A DNA stretch of 64,000 bases from Ephydatia muelleri (lineage: Eukaryota; Porifera; Demospongiae; Spongillida; Spongillidae), in the NCBI GenBank assembly GCA_013339895.1, contig JABACO010000012.1, forward strand, positions 3,648,789 to 3,712,788, given 5' to 3'. The position numbers and the translations under genes were made by a program. Below are positions 21,601-31,204 of this stretch, piece by piece. How positions within the stretch are numbered: position 1 is the first letter of the stretch; each line of letters starts with the position of its first letter. A model generated the notes under the pieces. It was not told the DNA's origin and ran no database searches. It worked only from the letters and a program-made list of their open reading frames with translations.

Positions 21601-22965
21601 ATGGACATGCATACGCAATTTTGTCAATTACCACACACTGTATAACAAAAGTGTTGTGATTTCTGCTTGTTATGTGGTTCGAGAGTCTGTGCCAGAGAAA
21701 TGCATACCGTATGATGTAGTCTTACACTCGCAGTGTACAAAATTCAATATACAATTTTCAGTGTGTTGGTAATTGAGGGCAATTAAATAAATCAACTTTA
21801 CTGTTCAAGATCATTAATGAGGTGAATTAATATCACCTGCGTAAAGTACAGGATGGTAAAATACATGTAGCTGTTACCTGCTGATATACATGCATGTATC
21901 GGTCATGCATTTGATACGAGTTACACTTCTCAAACTGGAAACGACCATCGCTTTTGAAATCTGAATAGCCTTTCTTGTTCTGAGATGCTTTGCAAATACA
22001 CATTTGCACACGTTACATACATGCATACATGTATATGAAAAATGTATGCACACTATATACTTGCAGATTTTTATATAGTTGTGCATCATAAACTCTAAAG
22101 AACGCATGCATTTTCAATTTGCCTAAAATGTATGCATAAAAGCCCACTTGCAACGCGAATTTAATCTGAAAGCTTGACTTACTTTGTCTGCAGGCCACAG
22201 CAGCATCGTAGTCATGTGTACATGCGCTGGTGTTGGTGGAAATTTGGGAGCAATCGGCAAATGTTACTTCTGTTCCGTCGCATACGACACTACGATAATG
22301 GATCGGCACGCTTTGTGAAACTTGATTAGATTTTGGCAACCTGTAAAATGATTAGTAAATTAGTGTACAGCAGAAAACATACATTTTTATTACTTCTATT
22401 GTAGGAAGCACTAATGAATGTGTCTTACGTGCTAAGAATAACGGAGTTCAGGGCACCAGAGTATGGTTTGTTCTGTGTCACAGGATCGATCACGTTCCAG
22501 CATGCGATGTGGGCATTCTTCTCGCTCCACGAGCGGGTTAAACTATCAGTGCAGATGGTACCCCAATATCCATTGTGGCACACTTCCACGATTCCAGCGT
22601 AGCGGTCATTAGAGTTAAATGGCGCCAACTTCACAACTCCTTCATAAAAACAAGGCTCAGGCTGACCTGCATGTATGCAATGGCACACAATAAACATGCA
22701 GCGACGACCTTGCACATTCCATACATGTTGAGAATGTACAACATTGGGGGCTGTAAAAACAAAATCATACTACTAACAGTGTAATAAAACTTGCTAGCAG
22801 TTTTCGTGTAATTGATAATTCTTTTCCATCATCGCAGTGGAGAGTGTAATAACATGTACGTGATGTATTATTGTACATGTACAGTACATAAAGAGTTATG
22901 TAACAATACATAAACTTACCAAAGGCAACTGATAGGAACTGCAGGAGGAGGAGTACGCTATTTAG
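9255..22965 (-). CDS. Three-SRCR type I membrane receptor with PY-motif tail
   Basis: Nine exons, each with GT/AG ends, add to 1,728 bp in one unbroken frame: 575 residues plus stop, from the leader exon on. Order: hydrophobic leader (1-16), SRCR1 (about 22-147), SRCR2 (148-288), SRCR3 (289-403), a membrane helix at about 408-427 followed by TTCCCVCCCC, and a 132-residue tail rich in S, P, N and Q ending with PPAY, LPAY and LPAY. Each SRCR is coded by two exons with phases 1-2-1, the usual layout. Cysteine-after-helix plus PY motifs resembles Shisa/WBP1-like adaptors, which recruit Nedd4-type ligases through WW domains. SRCR proteins are known as scavenger, immune and, in sponges, adhesion-linked surface proteins; ligand unknown. 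The initiating ATG lies in an unresolved upstream exon. The intron 13,603-20,851 is swollen by a Ginger-like element. Confidence 0.9.
9656..10737 (-). other. Intron between membrane and tail exons
   Basis: AT-rich, no embedded element that I can define. The small open frames here have no support. Confidence 0.6.
10738..10856 (-). CDS. Transmembrane exon (119 bp)
   Basis: Phase 1 in, phase 0 out. It codes AIAGIVVGSIIFAIAL followed at once by CTTCCCVCCCC. The glycine-rich helix and juxtamembrane cysteines, likely palmitoylated or metal-binding, are like those of Shisa-type single-pass proteins. No charged stop-transfer cluster follows until KK at the start of the next exon. Confidence 0.88.
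11513..11667 (-). CDS. SRCR3, second-half exon (155 bp)
   Basis: Phase 2 in after TTGCTTGCAG, phase 1 out at GTAAGT. It codes PIWLDNVNNCS, KKITECSY, GCSSANVATLQC. The (I/V)WLDNVxC motif is a family hallmark. Confidence 0.93.
12684..12981. repeat. Two nested inverted repeats in an intron
   Basis: TATATGGGATCATTTCCACGAA near 12,684 returns inverted as TTCGTGGAAACGATCCTATATA at about 12,875. Just after, AAATATTGCAGACCTACAT at 12,908 returns inverted as ATGTAGGTCTGTAATATTTA by 12,976. These are hairpin-forming remnants, probably MITE fragments. No target duplication seen. Confidence 0.65.
13096..13285 (-). CDS. SRCR3, first-half exon (190 bp)
   Basis: Phase 1 in, phase 2 out. It codes GSVRLYGGSD, GNVEVLYNGVWGAVC, then GWNEDAGRLVCAQLGYD, the best match of the three to the family consensus. 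The open frame read in another phase here (with many arginines) is a shadow. Confidence 0.93.
13349..13602 (-). CDS. SRCR2, second-half exon with tyrosine-rich insertion (254 bp)
   Basis: Acceptor CCCTCTTCTTCAG, phase 2 in and phase 1 out at GTAAGC. It ends ESYQSCTTEYTTICDY and LYAGVIC, the closing half of an SRCR domain. It is about 95 bp longer than the other second-half exons because of an internal run of tyrosine, aspartate and serine codons followed by KKKR, produced by an in-frame 21-bp repeat. Confidence 0.85.
13447..13530. repeat. In-frame 21-bp minisatellite within SRCR2
   Basis: AGTAGTAAGAGGAGTAATCGT is repeated at least twice, followed by shorter AGT runs and a T homopolymer. The unit is seven codons, so copy-number changes keep the frame and alter the number of tyrosines in the receptor. 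Confidence 0.85.
15232..18090 (+). pseudogene. Ginger-type integrase, degenerate, multi-exon
   Basis: Exon 1 starts at ATG 15,232 (MNDENQEVPLYNEIFKYLK), is frameshifted twice, and ends CHDGKLG at 15,489. Exon 2 (16,349-16,585) gives HFGHDKS and, after a frame change, CEVCHQPKTAQR, completing an H2C2 zinc site, then VGIDLVGPL with the first catalytic Asp. Exon 3 starts at 17,118 (YLATCTDYFSKWPEAQ) and holds ISDQGHEF and NGLDERINQ, the second Asp and the Glu of the DDE core. A TAG at 17,425 and others interrupt it. A degenerate GPY/F module (GTGPYSIIV) lies near 17,790. The intron 15,490-16,348 holds the hAT MITE. Confidence 0.8.
15534..16287. mobile_element. Non-autonomous hAT MITE, 754 bp, 8-bp target duplication
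   Basis: Begins CAGGGTTGCCG and ends CGGCAACCCTG. Both ends are rich in GGCCTGACAGGCC repeats. The octamer GATACGGG flanks it exactly on both sides (15,526-15,533 and 16,288-16,295). Terminus and 8-bp duplication identify hAT. No transposase. It interrupts an intron of the Ginger gene, so it is the younger insertion. Confidence 0.95.
18331..18627 (+). CDS. Ginger element middle ORF, unknown domain
   Basis: Reads MHLNEGGFALSRDLMVDLTH and on through FERFMEFKKGV to a stop at 18,627, preceded by a TTATCTCACAG acceptor at about 18,322. It lies between integrase and protease and in the same orientation, so it is probably the linker between them in the full-length protein. I recognise no domain. 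Confidence 0.5.
   Translation: MHLNEGGFALSRDLMVDLTHLWLQSRQYDKMNPLREVCGGDFVIFNDGLFERFMEFKKGVTYQNDLKIVEQVDLLSYWIKTCKITSIKEVSRMDKASV
18859..19254 (+). pseudogene. Ulp1/C48-like cysteine protease domain, truncated
   Basis: The segment GWLDDTIINQAQSILREHF is the typical opening of C48-like proteases, followed by NHWQIISTIG with the catalytic His. The next expected YDSLY reads YYSLY, so the usual Asp is gone. The frame then leaves the family after ICDVML and stops at 19,254 without the GxSDCG catalytic Cys. Together these mark a dead, 3'-truncated copy. Such proteases cleave ubiquitin-like modifiers; their part in Ginger movement is unknown. Confidence 0.7.
19255..20134. other. 3' non-coding part of the Ginger element
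   Basis: No frame of note between the protease and the right terminal repeat. Confidence 0.5.
20852..21020 (-). CDS. SRCR2, first-half exon (169 bp)
   Basis: Enters in phase 1 after CAACATCAG, leaves in phase 2 at GTAAGT. It codes DVRLVGSITDGQG, YGWVRLC and LSGVCNKLGYTS. The core has YGWVRLC where YGxWGxVC is usual, a diverged version. Its partner exon lies 7.2 kb away across the Ginger insertion. Confidence 0.85.
22183..22340 (-). CDS. SRCR1, second-half exon (158 bp)
   Basis: Enters in phase 2 after TTTTACAG and leaves in phase 1 at GTAAGT. It codes SVVCDGTE, FADCSQ, SACTHDYDAAVAC, the usual closing cysteine set with the DAAVAC ending of SRCR domains. Confidence 0.92.
22429..22666 (-). 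CDS. SRCR1, first-half exon (238 bp)
   Basis: Enters in phase 1 after CATGCAG and leaves in phase 2 at GTAAGA. It codes GVVKLAPFNSND, VEVCHNGYWGTIC and HIACWNV: the VRL-like opening, the GYWGT(V/I)C core and the third conserved cysteine of an SRCR domain. Confidence 0.92.
22920..22965 (-). CDS. SRCR gene, leader exon (46 bp)
   Basis: Acceptor CTCCTACTGTACAG, frame LNSVLLLLQFLSVAF plus one base, donor GTAAGT. It leaves phase 1, matching the next exon. An in-frame TAA 5' of the acceptor shows that the start codon must come from another exon. Confidence 0.8.
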
Positions 22966-23817
22966 CTGTACAGTAGGAGATAGGAGAAGGTAAACCTCGA
23001 GTTAACGCAACAATTGAGATTTAAAGGAAGAGAAATCAATCCTTCAAATATTGCAGTATTGAATTTTCCTCGAAAATAGTATTAATTTTTTTTCATTCCT
23101 TATTTCAGAATAGCCTACGTTTGCACTTAATTACGGATGGAAGTGACAAAAGACCAGAACAAAAGCAAGTATCGATTGTTTACGCATGCAGCTAGAGTAA
23201 AATAAGGTACAGCAGTCCATACTGCATACCAATGCAACTCCAGCCCTTTAGGCTGTCTGCCGCCGCGTAATCACATTATTCATGACCAATATCAAGAACG
23301 ATAATAATATGCTTGAAGTTATTCAGGGGCACGTGACGGCAGAGGCTTATGAAAGAAGACCGTTGCTGTACTGATTCTTGCAGCTGAGATTACATGTAAC
23401 CTGAGTGAGCATTGTGCACTATTAATTAAGGCCCACAATGGATAGACCATTATCTGATTTCTGCAGACAATCAATATTTTATTTTGTTTGAGCAACAATG
23501 ACACCTAGTGTTAAGGCACTGCGACCCTGGGTCTCGAATACATTTTCTAGCTAATATAATTCTAACACTGCGACAGGAATCTTTTGAGGGAGTTTTGATA
23601 TGAATAATTAATGAGGGGGTTTGGGGCTCTCTCGTTGAAGGCAAATAATGGAGCTGAAGGAGGTGGTGGTGGTGGTGGTGTGGGTAATACCCCTTTTATA
23701 TCTCGATTCCGGACTGCTCGATAACATTGTAATTCACAATTCTATTTTCGGGACTATGACGTCATCAATGAATGACTCAGAGACCCACCCATGTTTTGTG
23801 TACTATACGTAGTAAGT

Positions 23818-24668
23818 CAGGCCCGTAGGCTGGTCGGGAGATGGGGGGGGGGGGGGGGGGGGGGGGGGGTTCGGGAAACAATGAGGGTGGAACTAACTAG
23901 CGGGGGAGGGGCCTTCCCTGAGGTATGGGGGACAGGCCCGTAGGCTGGTCGGGAGATGGGGAGTTCGGTAAACAATGAGGGTGGAACTAACTAGCGGGCG
24001 AGGGGCCTTCCCTGTGGTATGGGTGAGCGCTGTAAGCTCCCCCATCGGGGTCTGGGGCAGCTTTGCAACTTTTACAATGTTGAAGTCACAAAACATCGCA
24101 TAATCATTATAATAAAAGTGAGGGGGGGGGGGGGGCAGTCCGCTTCAGGTCGGATGCCTTTCTTTGGCACACAGAAAATACGTAATCGTTTATAATAAAC
24201 GGTTACAATTTTGACCGAGGGGGGGTGCTCAAGCAACCGGAGAACCCCCCCCCCCCCCCCCCCCCCCCCCTCTGCATACGCCACTGTACTACTTAGTATT
24301 TGAACGGCGCAACGCCATTTTAAATTAATCTGTTGGCCGTTGTGCAGTTCAATATGAAGTAGGTCTGGGCGTCTGGCTCAAGCCGGACCTATACTTCGCA
24401 AAGTATAATTGATGAACCATGCATGTACGTGACGTGCCCCGGATCCGCCACTCCGACTGCAGTTTGTTGCGGGCCATGGGCGCCCCATTTATCAGTATAT
24501 TATTACCTCACAAGCGGAACCAGCTACGGCAAGCGGAACCAAGCTGGGCAGGCGGAACCAGTCTAGGTAGGCGGAACTAGCTTGGGCAAGCGGAACTAGC
24601 TTGGACGGGCGGGGGGGTTCGACCGAACCCACCGACCCCCCCCCCCCCCCCCCCAGCCTACGGGCCTG
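23818..24668. mobile_element. hAT-like element with long G and C runs, about 850 bp
   Basis: Left end CAGGCCCGTAGGCTGG and right end CCAGCCTACGGGCCTG are inverted, and the palindrome-arm sequence it splits resumes on the other side (TAACGTGTCGCTCTTG). A block of about 100 bp starting GGCCCGTAGGCTGGTCGGG is directly repeated at 23,820 and 23,935. G runs at about 23,845-23,869 and C runs at 24,245-24,271 and 24,637-24,655. Target duplication is blurred (only TAAGT shared). No transposase. Confidence 0.7.
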
Positions 24669-24920
24669 CTTTAAGTAACGTGTCGCTCTTGTTTCCTTCA
24701 CCGCTACTAGAGGTTTGTTTAATAGTTTATGCCTATAGAGTCGACGCAGTGTCATCCTGGGAAGGTCGGCGGCCATGTTTTTTGGAGTCCCTATTTAGTT
24801 ACAGAATGCTGTTTACTCCTGACTTCGTGATCTCCACTTTATCTCCGCACCAATAATAAAGCACATTTCATGCATGAGAACTAACCTTCATGACTGGTGT
24901 CGGAGACAATTGCTCTTTGA

Positions 24921-25849
24921 TTGTAGCAATTTACGAGGTCACACCCACAGCTCTAATTGTACGAATAATTGCGGAATGCATACTGCTCTAAATTAACGAC
25001 GGCAAAAACAAAATTTCAAAATCCATGTATATATCAGCAACTGCATTACTTCGTCGCCAGTATCACGTGTACACTAAAATTAATGCCCCGATTCCACGCC
25101 TGCATCAAACTTTACATTTGTCAGGAAACTGATGTAGCATCACAGAGGAGAGTGTCCGGAGGAGCACAATGAGTCCCGGACATGATTTTCAATCTGGAGT
25201 AAATTGCCGTCCATCAGTGGCGAATCAAATGCATGCTTCGCGGCGTGCTTGGTTAAAAGTAAATGCAATCATGCTTTGGCATTGAAGTTGATTTTTGATT
25301 TTTTTCTAACTTCAAATGCCGATAACGGATGAGAGAAACGACAGGTGTCGCTCACACCGTGTGAAAAGTTAACCAGGAAAAACATATATATAAGCCATGA
25401 TTAATGTATATTCACTACATTCCATACAAAAACTCATTCCTTTCGGTATCTATGTGCAACAATTTGCAGTCCTGGTAAAGAACAATGTCCGTTTTGTCTC
25501 GGCTCTATAACTTGCTCCGTTATACGTTTGTACACGTTCTCTTTTTCATCAGTACAATTTTGCATGTCCGGTCCCATGTCGCGTTAGTTTAATGCGGGGA
25601 AGTAAGCGAGTGTACATGTACATGTACTCATAAGATTGCTGTTTCCAGCCCTCTCACAATAAGTACAGAGTATATATTGTGCTTCACATCATGCAATTGC
25701 AATACCCTGCTGTAAAGGTCTGGAGTATTTGTACACTAATTTATTTTTTCTGAATACAGCTAGTGCGACATGCAGCACTGCCATTGCTTGATAGTAAAAA
25801 GGATATATATTTTATATGGCAATGCTTGTAATGCGGTATTGTATTATGA
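24921..25849. other. No gene recognised
   Basis: Upstream flank of the SRCR gene. AT-rich, with a short CATGTACATGTACATG run at about 25,612. No supported ORF or repeat. Confidence 0.45.
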
Positions 25850-26095
25850 AATTATAACAAACATACTACTAAGCCAGTTTATAGTTTCACCGACATAATG
25901 CGCGTCTCAATTCCGTAATTCGTATCCAGTATGCTTCATTTTGCTGACTTGATTGCTGCATTGATATCTTGCAGATATCAGTGCTGAAACTAAAAACTGG
26001 CTTGGTAGTATTTTTGTTACAATTTCATAATATACAATGCCACATTATAAACGCAACTGAGAACATTATGCATTTAAATTATCAGTGAATACTCA
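25850..26095. pseudogene. Secreted-protein family: back-to-back exon 3 fragments
   Basis: In minus sense 25,850-25,975 matches exon 3 of the family (AATGCAGCAATC, CTGGATACGAATTACGGA, AAACTGGCTTAGTAGT). From about 25,972 the plus strand reads the end of the same exon (ATATCAGTGCTGAAACTAAAAACTGGCTTGG) through its TAA. The two pieces meet head to head, marking the inversion point at the left edge of the amplicon. Not functional. Confidence 0.75.
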
Positions 26096-26832
26096 GTTGA
26101 CTTTATTAGTGATCCATGTATTCCAAACGTGTAAATGTGTGCCTAACGTATAGTTAAGATAATATTGAATGGTGCAATAGCTGCAGCAACAAGAACATAA
26201 ACGATGTACGATCGCATATAGACCATTTTGTCACCCGTAAAAGCTGCACCAACATGTTTAAATGTATATTAGGTGACACTGACGTATGTGAGATTACGGT
26301 GCAGTCACATTGCACTTGAAAAGGGTCCTACCACTCACTCAAACTACAGTGTTTGGAAAGCTATAACTTTTGAGATACTAATTCAAATATCATGCATATG
26401 GTGTTAGTGTACTGCATTTGTGTTACTTTATCTTTGTACAACACATATTATGAATTAGAAAACACCTTGATGTGCCTAACTTGGATCCGTTAATTTATGA
26501 CGATCGTAATGCCAATTGTGATCTCAATTACGACGATGGTAACTTTAAGAACCACATTAAACTAGGATGTAATCAGGATGAATTCCGATGTCTTGTCTGA
26601 TACCCAAGGAATATCAAACTGCACGGGAATATATCGGTACAAAAAAAAAAAAAGTATTGTGAAATTACGATGACACACGACTGAGTGGAAATGTTGAGTG
26701 CCTTTCTATATACCTCCACCTCTACCACTTCAAACACGTACACCCCATCTCAGCCTGGATCCAGTGTCGTCTGACGTTAGTGGTGTTTTCGTATTTTGAT
26801 TATTCTATTATTATTTCGATAAACGTACAATA
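26096..26832 (-). repeat. Amplicon left arm (W-X block, inverted)
   Basis: Reverse complement of the W block at 29,985-30,744 (26,323-26,832 matches 30,195-30,744) and then of the start of the X block at 36,551. It abuts the 3' end of the second Ginger gene at about 26,832, so that transposon gene sits between inverted amplicon arms. Confidence 0.85.
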
Positions 26833-29700
26833 AGAAAAGGAGTGAAGTTTCTTGTAGTGTAGCACTTGAAGAGGTGGTCTCGCATAGTAGCCTGGTCAAA
26901 CTCGATTTCTTCTAGGCAGTGACCCAGGGCAGCATGCAATGCAAATGCTATTGCAAAAACCCAATCACTGCCACGCTGCTTTTGGACGGTAGCAACATTC
27001 ACAGCTAAGAATGAATTCCCCGCACTATCACATATTGATGTTCTGTACACCTGGCATAACTGATGGGTTAGGGTTGAAGAGATATGACTTCCAACCTTAC
27101 GGCAGTCACAAAGAGTGACTGTACCGCCAAGTCGTGCTGACGTTACCCAGTGGGAATCCGACACTATATGAATCTGAATGGCATCCATCTTGGCTGGAAG
27201 ATATCCATTGTTCTGAGCTAGAAGAGTGCTCTGCCATCCATCAATGTGGGGAACTGCATTCTGAGAAGCTCTTGTGCATAGAACATATGGTCATCAGTCA
27301 GCCATTCACCACCCACTACTTGTTTTTTCATTTCGCATGTGAAAGGGCAATTTCTCTGTTGGAAAATAAATGGTAAATCATCAGTTTACACACATAATGC
27401 AGAGTGCAATCCAAATCAAAATGAGCAGTTTGTACTATATAGGTAGTACATTCCTCTGCTATACACAAAGTAATTTACCTTACGAATGGTATCTCGTTTA
27501 ATAGAAACTGAACAATCCTCCAGTACAGTGCAACCACTGTCAATGCCACCGACATCAACACAGTCATTTTGATGGGCACGATTACAGGGTGATGAATGGT
27601 CTATTGAAAATATACCAAGTCTTATATTCTAAGAAAGTGAAAAAGGATATACAAGACAAACCTTTAGATTGGCCTCCTTTGTGACAATCTGAATCATCTT
27701 CAGAAGAATGAGGGCTTGCCAGAGTACCAGAAGGAGTAACCTTTAAACAATGGTGGCTGAAGTTGCATACACCCATGTATTTGTAAACATACATCAGCTG
27801 CAGACTGACAAGTATCTCTTAAATGTATGATATTTACACACTAAAATTTTACTTACACAATCTTGTGAAGAACTTTGATCTACATCTTCATCTTCCATAC
27901 AACTTGACATGTACATTTTTAAGTGGCTGCCAGTAGCACGAGTAGTCTTGCCTTCTTCATTGCGTATCTCATATACACCATTTTGCAGCACATTTATGAT
28001 TGTATATGGCCCAAGAAATCTTTCTGTAAGTTTTCCGCCCTTGACCTTTTTACGGGAGAAGTTTCTCAGCAATACTAACTGGTTACACTGAAATTGGCCC
28101 GGTTTGCAGTGCTTTTTATCATATGTTTCTTTCTGCCTCAACTGTGCAGCGATAATGTTGCCTTTGGCCTCTTCCAATATGCGTGCATGTTCTGAAAATA
28201 CAGCAGGATAGGGATGTTCTTCAAGTTCCCAATATGTCTTGCAGAGATCTTCAGAACATTGCCGCTCAAGCTCCACATCAATTGGAAGGGTTGCTCGGCG
28301 ACCAAACATTAACATGAATGGTGTGTATTTTGTAGAGTCGTGTCGGGAAGTGTTATATGCAAAGGCACAAGTGTCTAGGTAGTGACTCCACATATCCTTC
28401 TTTGAAGACAAATATTTCACCAGCATGTTTTGAAGCGTCTGATTGAAGCGCTCATCAAGACCATTGGCCTACAAGTCGGAGTTGAGAGACATCAGTTTGT
28501 ATGCACGCATTTTTATATGTATACTACAGCCGGTACACAATGACATTCATGGAACAAACCTGAGGGTGGTAAGGTGTAGTTAGCCTCCTCTTAATTCCTA
28601 GCATCTCTGAAAGTTGGTCATTCAGTGCATTACAGAACTCGCTGCCATTGTCTGAAAGCAACACACGTGGTAGTCCCATTCGCATAAAGATCTGTAGTTA
28701 AAGTAAGGACATGACCATAAATATTTGGAACTCACCAAAACATATTATCAGTTGCATGGTAAGAGCATGCTTTGTACCACAAAAATTATCAAACTAAAAG
28801 AACTAGTAAAGCCATGCACAGCTACATGTACAAATAGCTACATGCACAAATAAATAATTGGTACACATGCTGACCTAAAACAGTGAACTTGCCACTGTAG
28901 ATGCCATTTTGTTGACTGTAGGTACCACCTCAACCCACTTTGTGAAGTAATCACTGATAGTGAGGATGTAGCGACTTCCGTCCTTTGCAACTGGGCTCAG
29001 AGGGCCAATGAAATCAATGCCAACCATGTACCAGGGGGCTTTAACTGGAATGGGATGAAGCTCAGGCACTCCAGTAGTTAGCTTTCTGTTCATGCGTTGA
29101 CACACATCACATTTTGATAGCTGCAGAAATATAACAGAACCAGGATTGAATTTGTGATATAAAAAAATAACGGAGTACCATGCAGTTAAATAATTATAAG
29201 GAGCTCACCAAGCTAACAACGTCTTTAACCATGCCATGCCACATGAATCCTGTACAGTGTCCTGGTCTTACCCATGTGACCAGAAGTGGAATCAATGTGA
29301 CATGTCAGTAGGATCTTCTGGCGCTCTTCCAAACTCTGGATGTAACGCAACAGCACTTCCTGCTGCGTAAAAGATGGCTACTTTATTGGACACATACATG
29401 TCACTACCAAAAATATCAAAAACGATAATGGCAGTATTAATTAAACGCTACTTACCTTTTCCTTTCCCTGCTTGTGCTTATACAATAGCTCTCCTTCAAC
29501 AGATATTGTCAACTTCGCCGCTTTCCTTCGTATCACCCTCTTTTTGGTCTCACTGACACATTCAGGATACTTCTTCGACACTAAATAGGCATAAGCCTCC
29601 TCGACAAGATCATCACAATCAGAACCATCGTCAACTGTTTTCTTCAATCTCCGCCATCACTCGCAAACTGATATCAACCACGTGGACATATGAAATAAAT
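26811..29700 (-). pseudogene. Second Ginger-like gene: H2C2 integrase plus C48 protease, 8 exons
   Basis: Minus-strand exons at 29,456-29,670, 29,209-29,359, 28,875-29,120, 28,560-28,691, 27,857-28,468, 27,662-27,740, 27,479-27,600 and 26,811-27,355 all have GT/AG ends and agree in phase. They code an acidic start (MAEIEEN), IRRKAAKLTI, an H2C2 zinc site (GHMG, CDVCQRM), DDE residues in GIDFIGP, LLSDNGSEF and NGLDERFNQ, the GPY/F module (RFLGPYTIINV) and a C48 protease (WLTDDHMFYAQELL, SHWVTSA). Lesions: frameshifts in exons 1, 2 and 8 (a C run near 27,246), TAG at 28,875-28,877, and RGSDWVF where GxSDCG is expected, so the catalytic Cys is lost. No terminal repeats found. Confidence 0.82.
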
Positions 29701-29984
29701 CTCCGGACCTTTTTTTCTGGACACGGACCATTATTTTCAGATAAAATTGGTCCGACCGGACCAAAATTTTCAGCGGACCGAAATTTCCGTGACAGCTCCT
29801 CGTCCATTTTCACCCTCGTCACCAAATGTGTAAGGAAACCATCTAGCACAAGCAGACAAATGAATGAATGAATGATTCCAATACAAGCACAACACACGTG
29901 AATAGTTAAGTTATTTGTTAATATTGTCATTTCCCTACATCCTTGCTGGGTCGAAGGATTAGAACAAAGTTGGACCTCTTGAAA
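29701..29984. other. 5' flank of the second Ginger gene
   Basis: Contains a palindrome-rich patch near 29,745-29,785 (TTGGTCCGACCGGACCAA) that recalls the GGTCCG repeats at 62,690. No other gene seen. Confidence 0.5.
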
Positions 29985-30744
29985 CCAGACCATCCAGCAG
30001 TATTATCTGCAATCTACACTCTAATACCATATTACATATTAGTAAAATACGTGCAATACATAACTAACATAATGTATATTCAGGGAGCGATTACGTCACT
30101 TAATAAGAATTTGTATTCGGGGATACGATCGTGCATTTTCCACTGTCAAAGTAGACATTGGGCGTGTCTGATTCGTTTCCTTGTTTTGGATTCTTATACT
30201 CACTTATTGTACGTTTATCGTTTAAAAATAATAATAGAATAATAAAAATACGAAAACACCACTAACGTCAGACGACACTGGATCCAGGCTGAGATGGGGT
30301 GTACGTGTTTGAAGTGGTAGAGGTGGAGGAGGTATATAGAAAGTCACTCAACATTTCCACTCAGTCGTGTGTCATCGTAATTTCACAGTACTTTTTTATT
30401 TTATTGATATATTCCCGTGCAGTTTGATATTCCTTGGGTATCAAACAAGACATCGGAATTCATCCTGATTACATCCTAGTTTAATGCGGTTCTTAAAGTT
30501 AGGTATTTTCCATCGTCGTAATTGAGATCAATTGGCATTACGATCGTCATAAATTAACGGAGCCAAGTTAGGCACATGAAGGTGTTTTCTAATTCATAAT
30601 GTGCGTTGTACAAAGATTTTACTGCTATCTATAAAGTAACACAAATGCAGTACACTAACACCATATGCATGATACTTGAATTAGTATCTCAAAAGTTATA
30701 GCTTTCCAAACACTGTAGTTTGAGTGAGTGGTAGGACCTTTTCA
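29985..30744 (+). repeat. Amplicon W block, copy 1
   Basis: Nearly identical to 42,398-43,142 in the same orientation and to 26,323-26,832 inverted; parts recur near 39,040, 46,770 and 50,530. Contains the ACCACTAACGTCAGACG stretch and GTAGAGGTGGAGG. Ends abruptly at TCA, where the CACTA-like element is inserted. Confidence 0.88.
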
Positions 30745-31204
30745 CACAGCAATTCAGGGCTTTGATTCCGGGCCCGTGACAGCACGCAATATCACCCGGA
30801 AGAGCGTGCTTTTGAATTTTGCGCGCCATGTGCTCTCGAAATCGTGAGTGGACCGATTTCATACGAATGATTTCTCGGTCCCGGAGGATAATTCTTATGC
30901 GCACGGGGTAATTCGCGATCTACATCGTGCGTGAACGTGCAATTTTGTACGAGATCGAGGAACGCACCGTGTACCCGCAATTGATTATCGATCGTATGAC
31001 GTAGCGGGTTAAATATTCCAGTTATATTATTATTATTCTACATGTGATTAATAATAGTTAAGTTTCAAAAAAAATTTAATTTGTTTCGAAGTTACAAAAT
31101 AACAAAATAGAAAGTTGTCTTGATAGAGAACTGGGATAAAACCTTGTTCATAGTCTAAAAGAAAGCAGAATAGAAACACCACTTCGATAAATACATGGCC
31201 TTAC

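Larger units (their letters stand above)
22905..24920. repeat. Segmental duplication, copy 2 (partner 602-2,900)
   Basis: Same-orientation match to 602-2,900. It contains the leader exon and probably the promoter region of the three-SRCR gene. A shared GGCGGCCATG stretch at about 24,770, which reads AACATGGCCGCC on the minus strand and contains a YY1-like core, could mark the 5' end of both genes. Interrupted by the element at 23,818-24,668. Confidence 0.88.
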
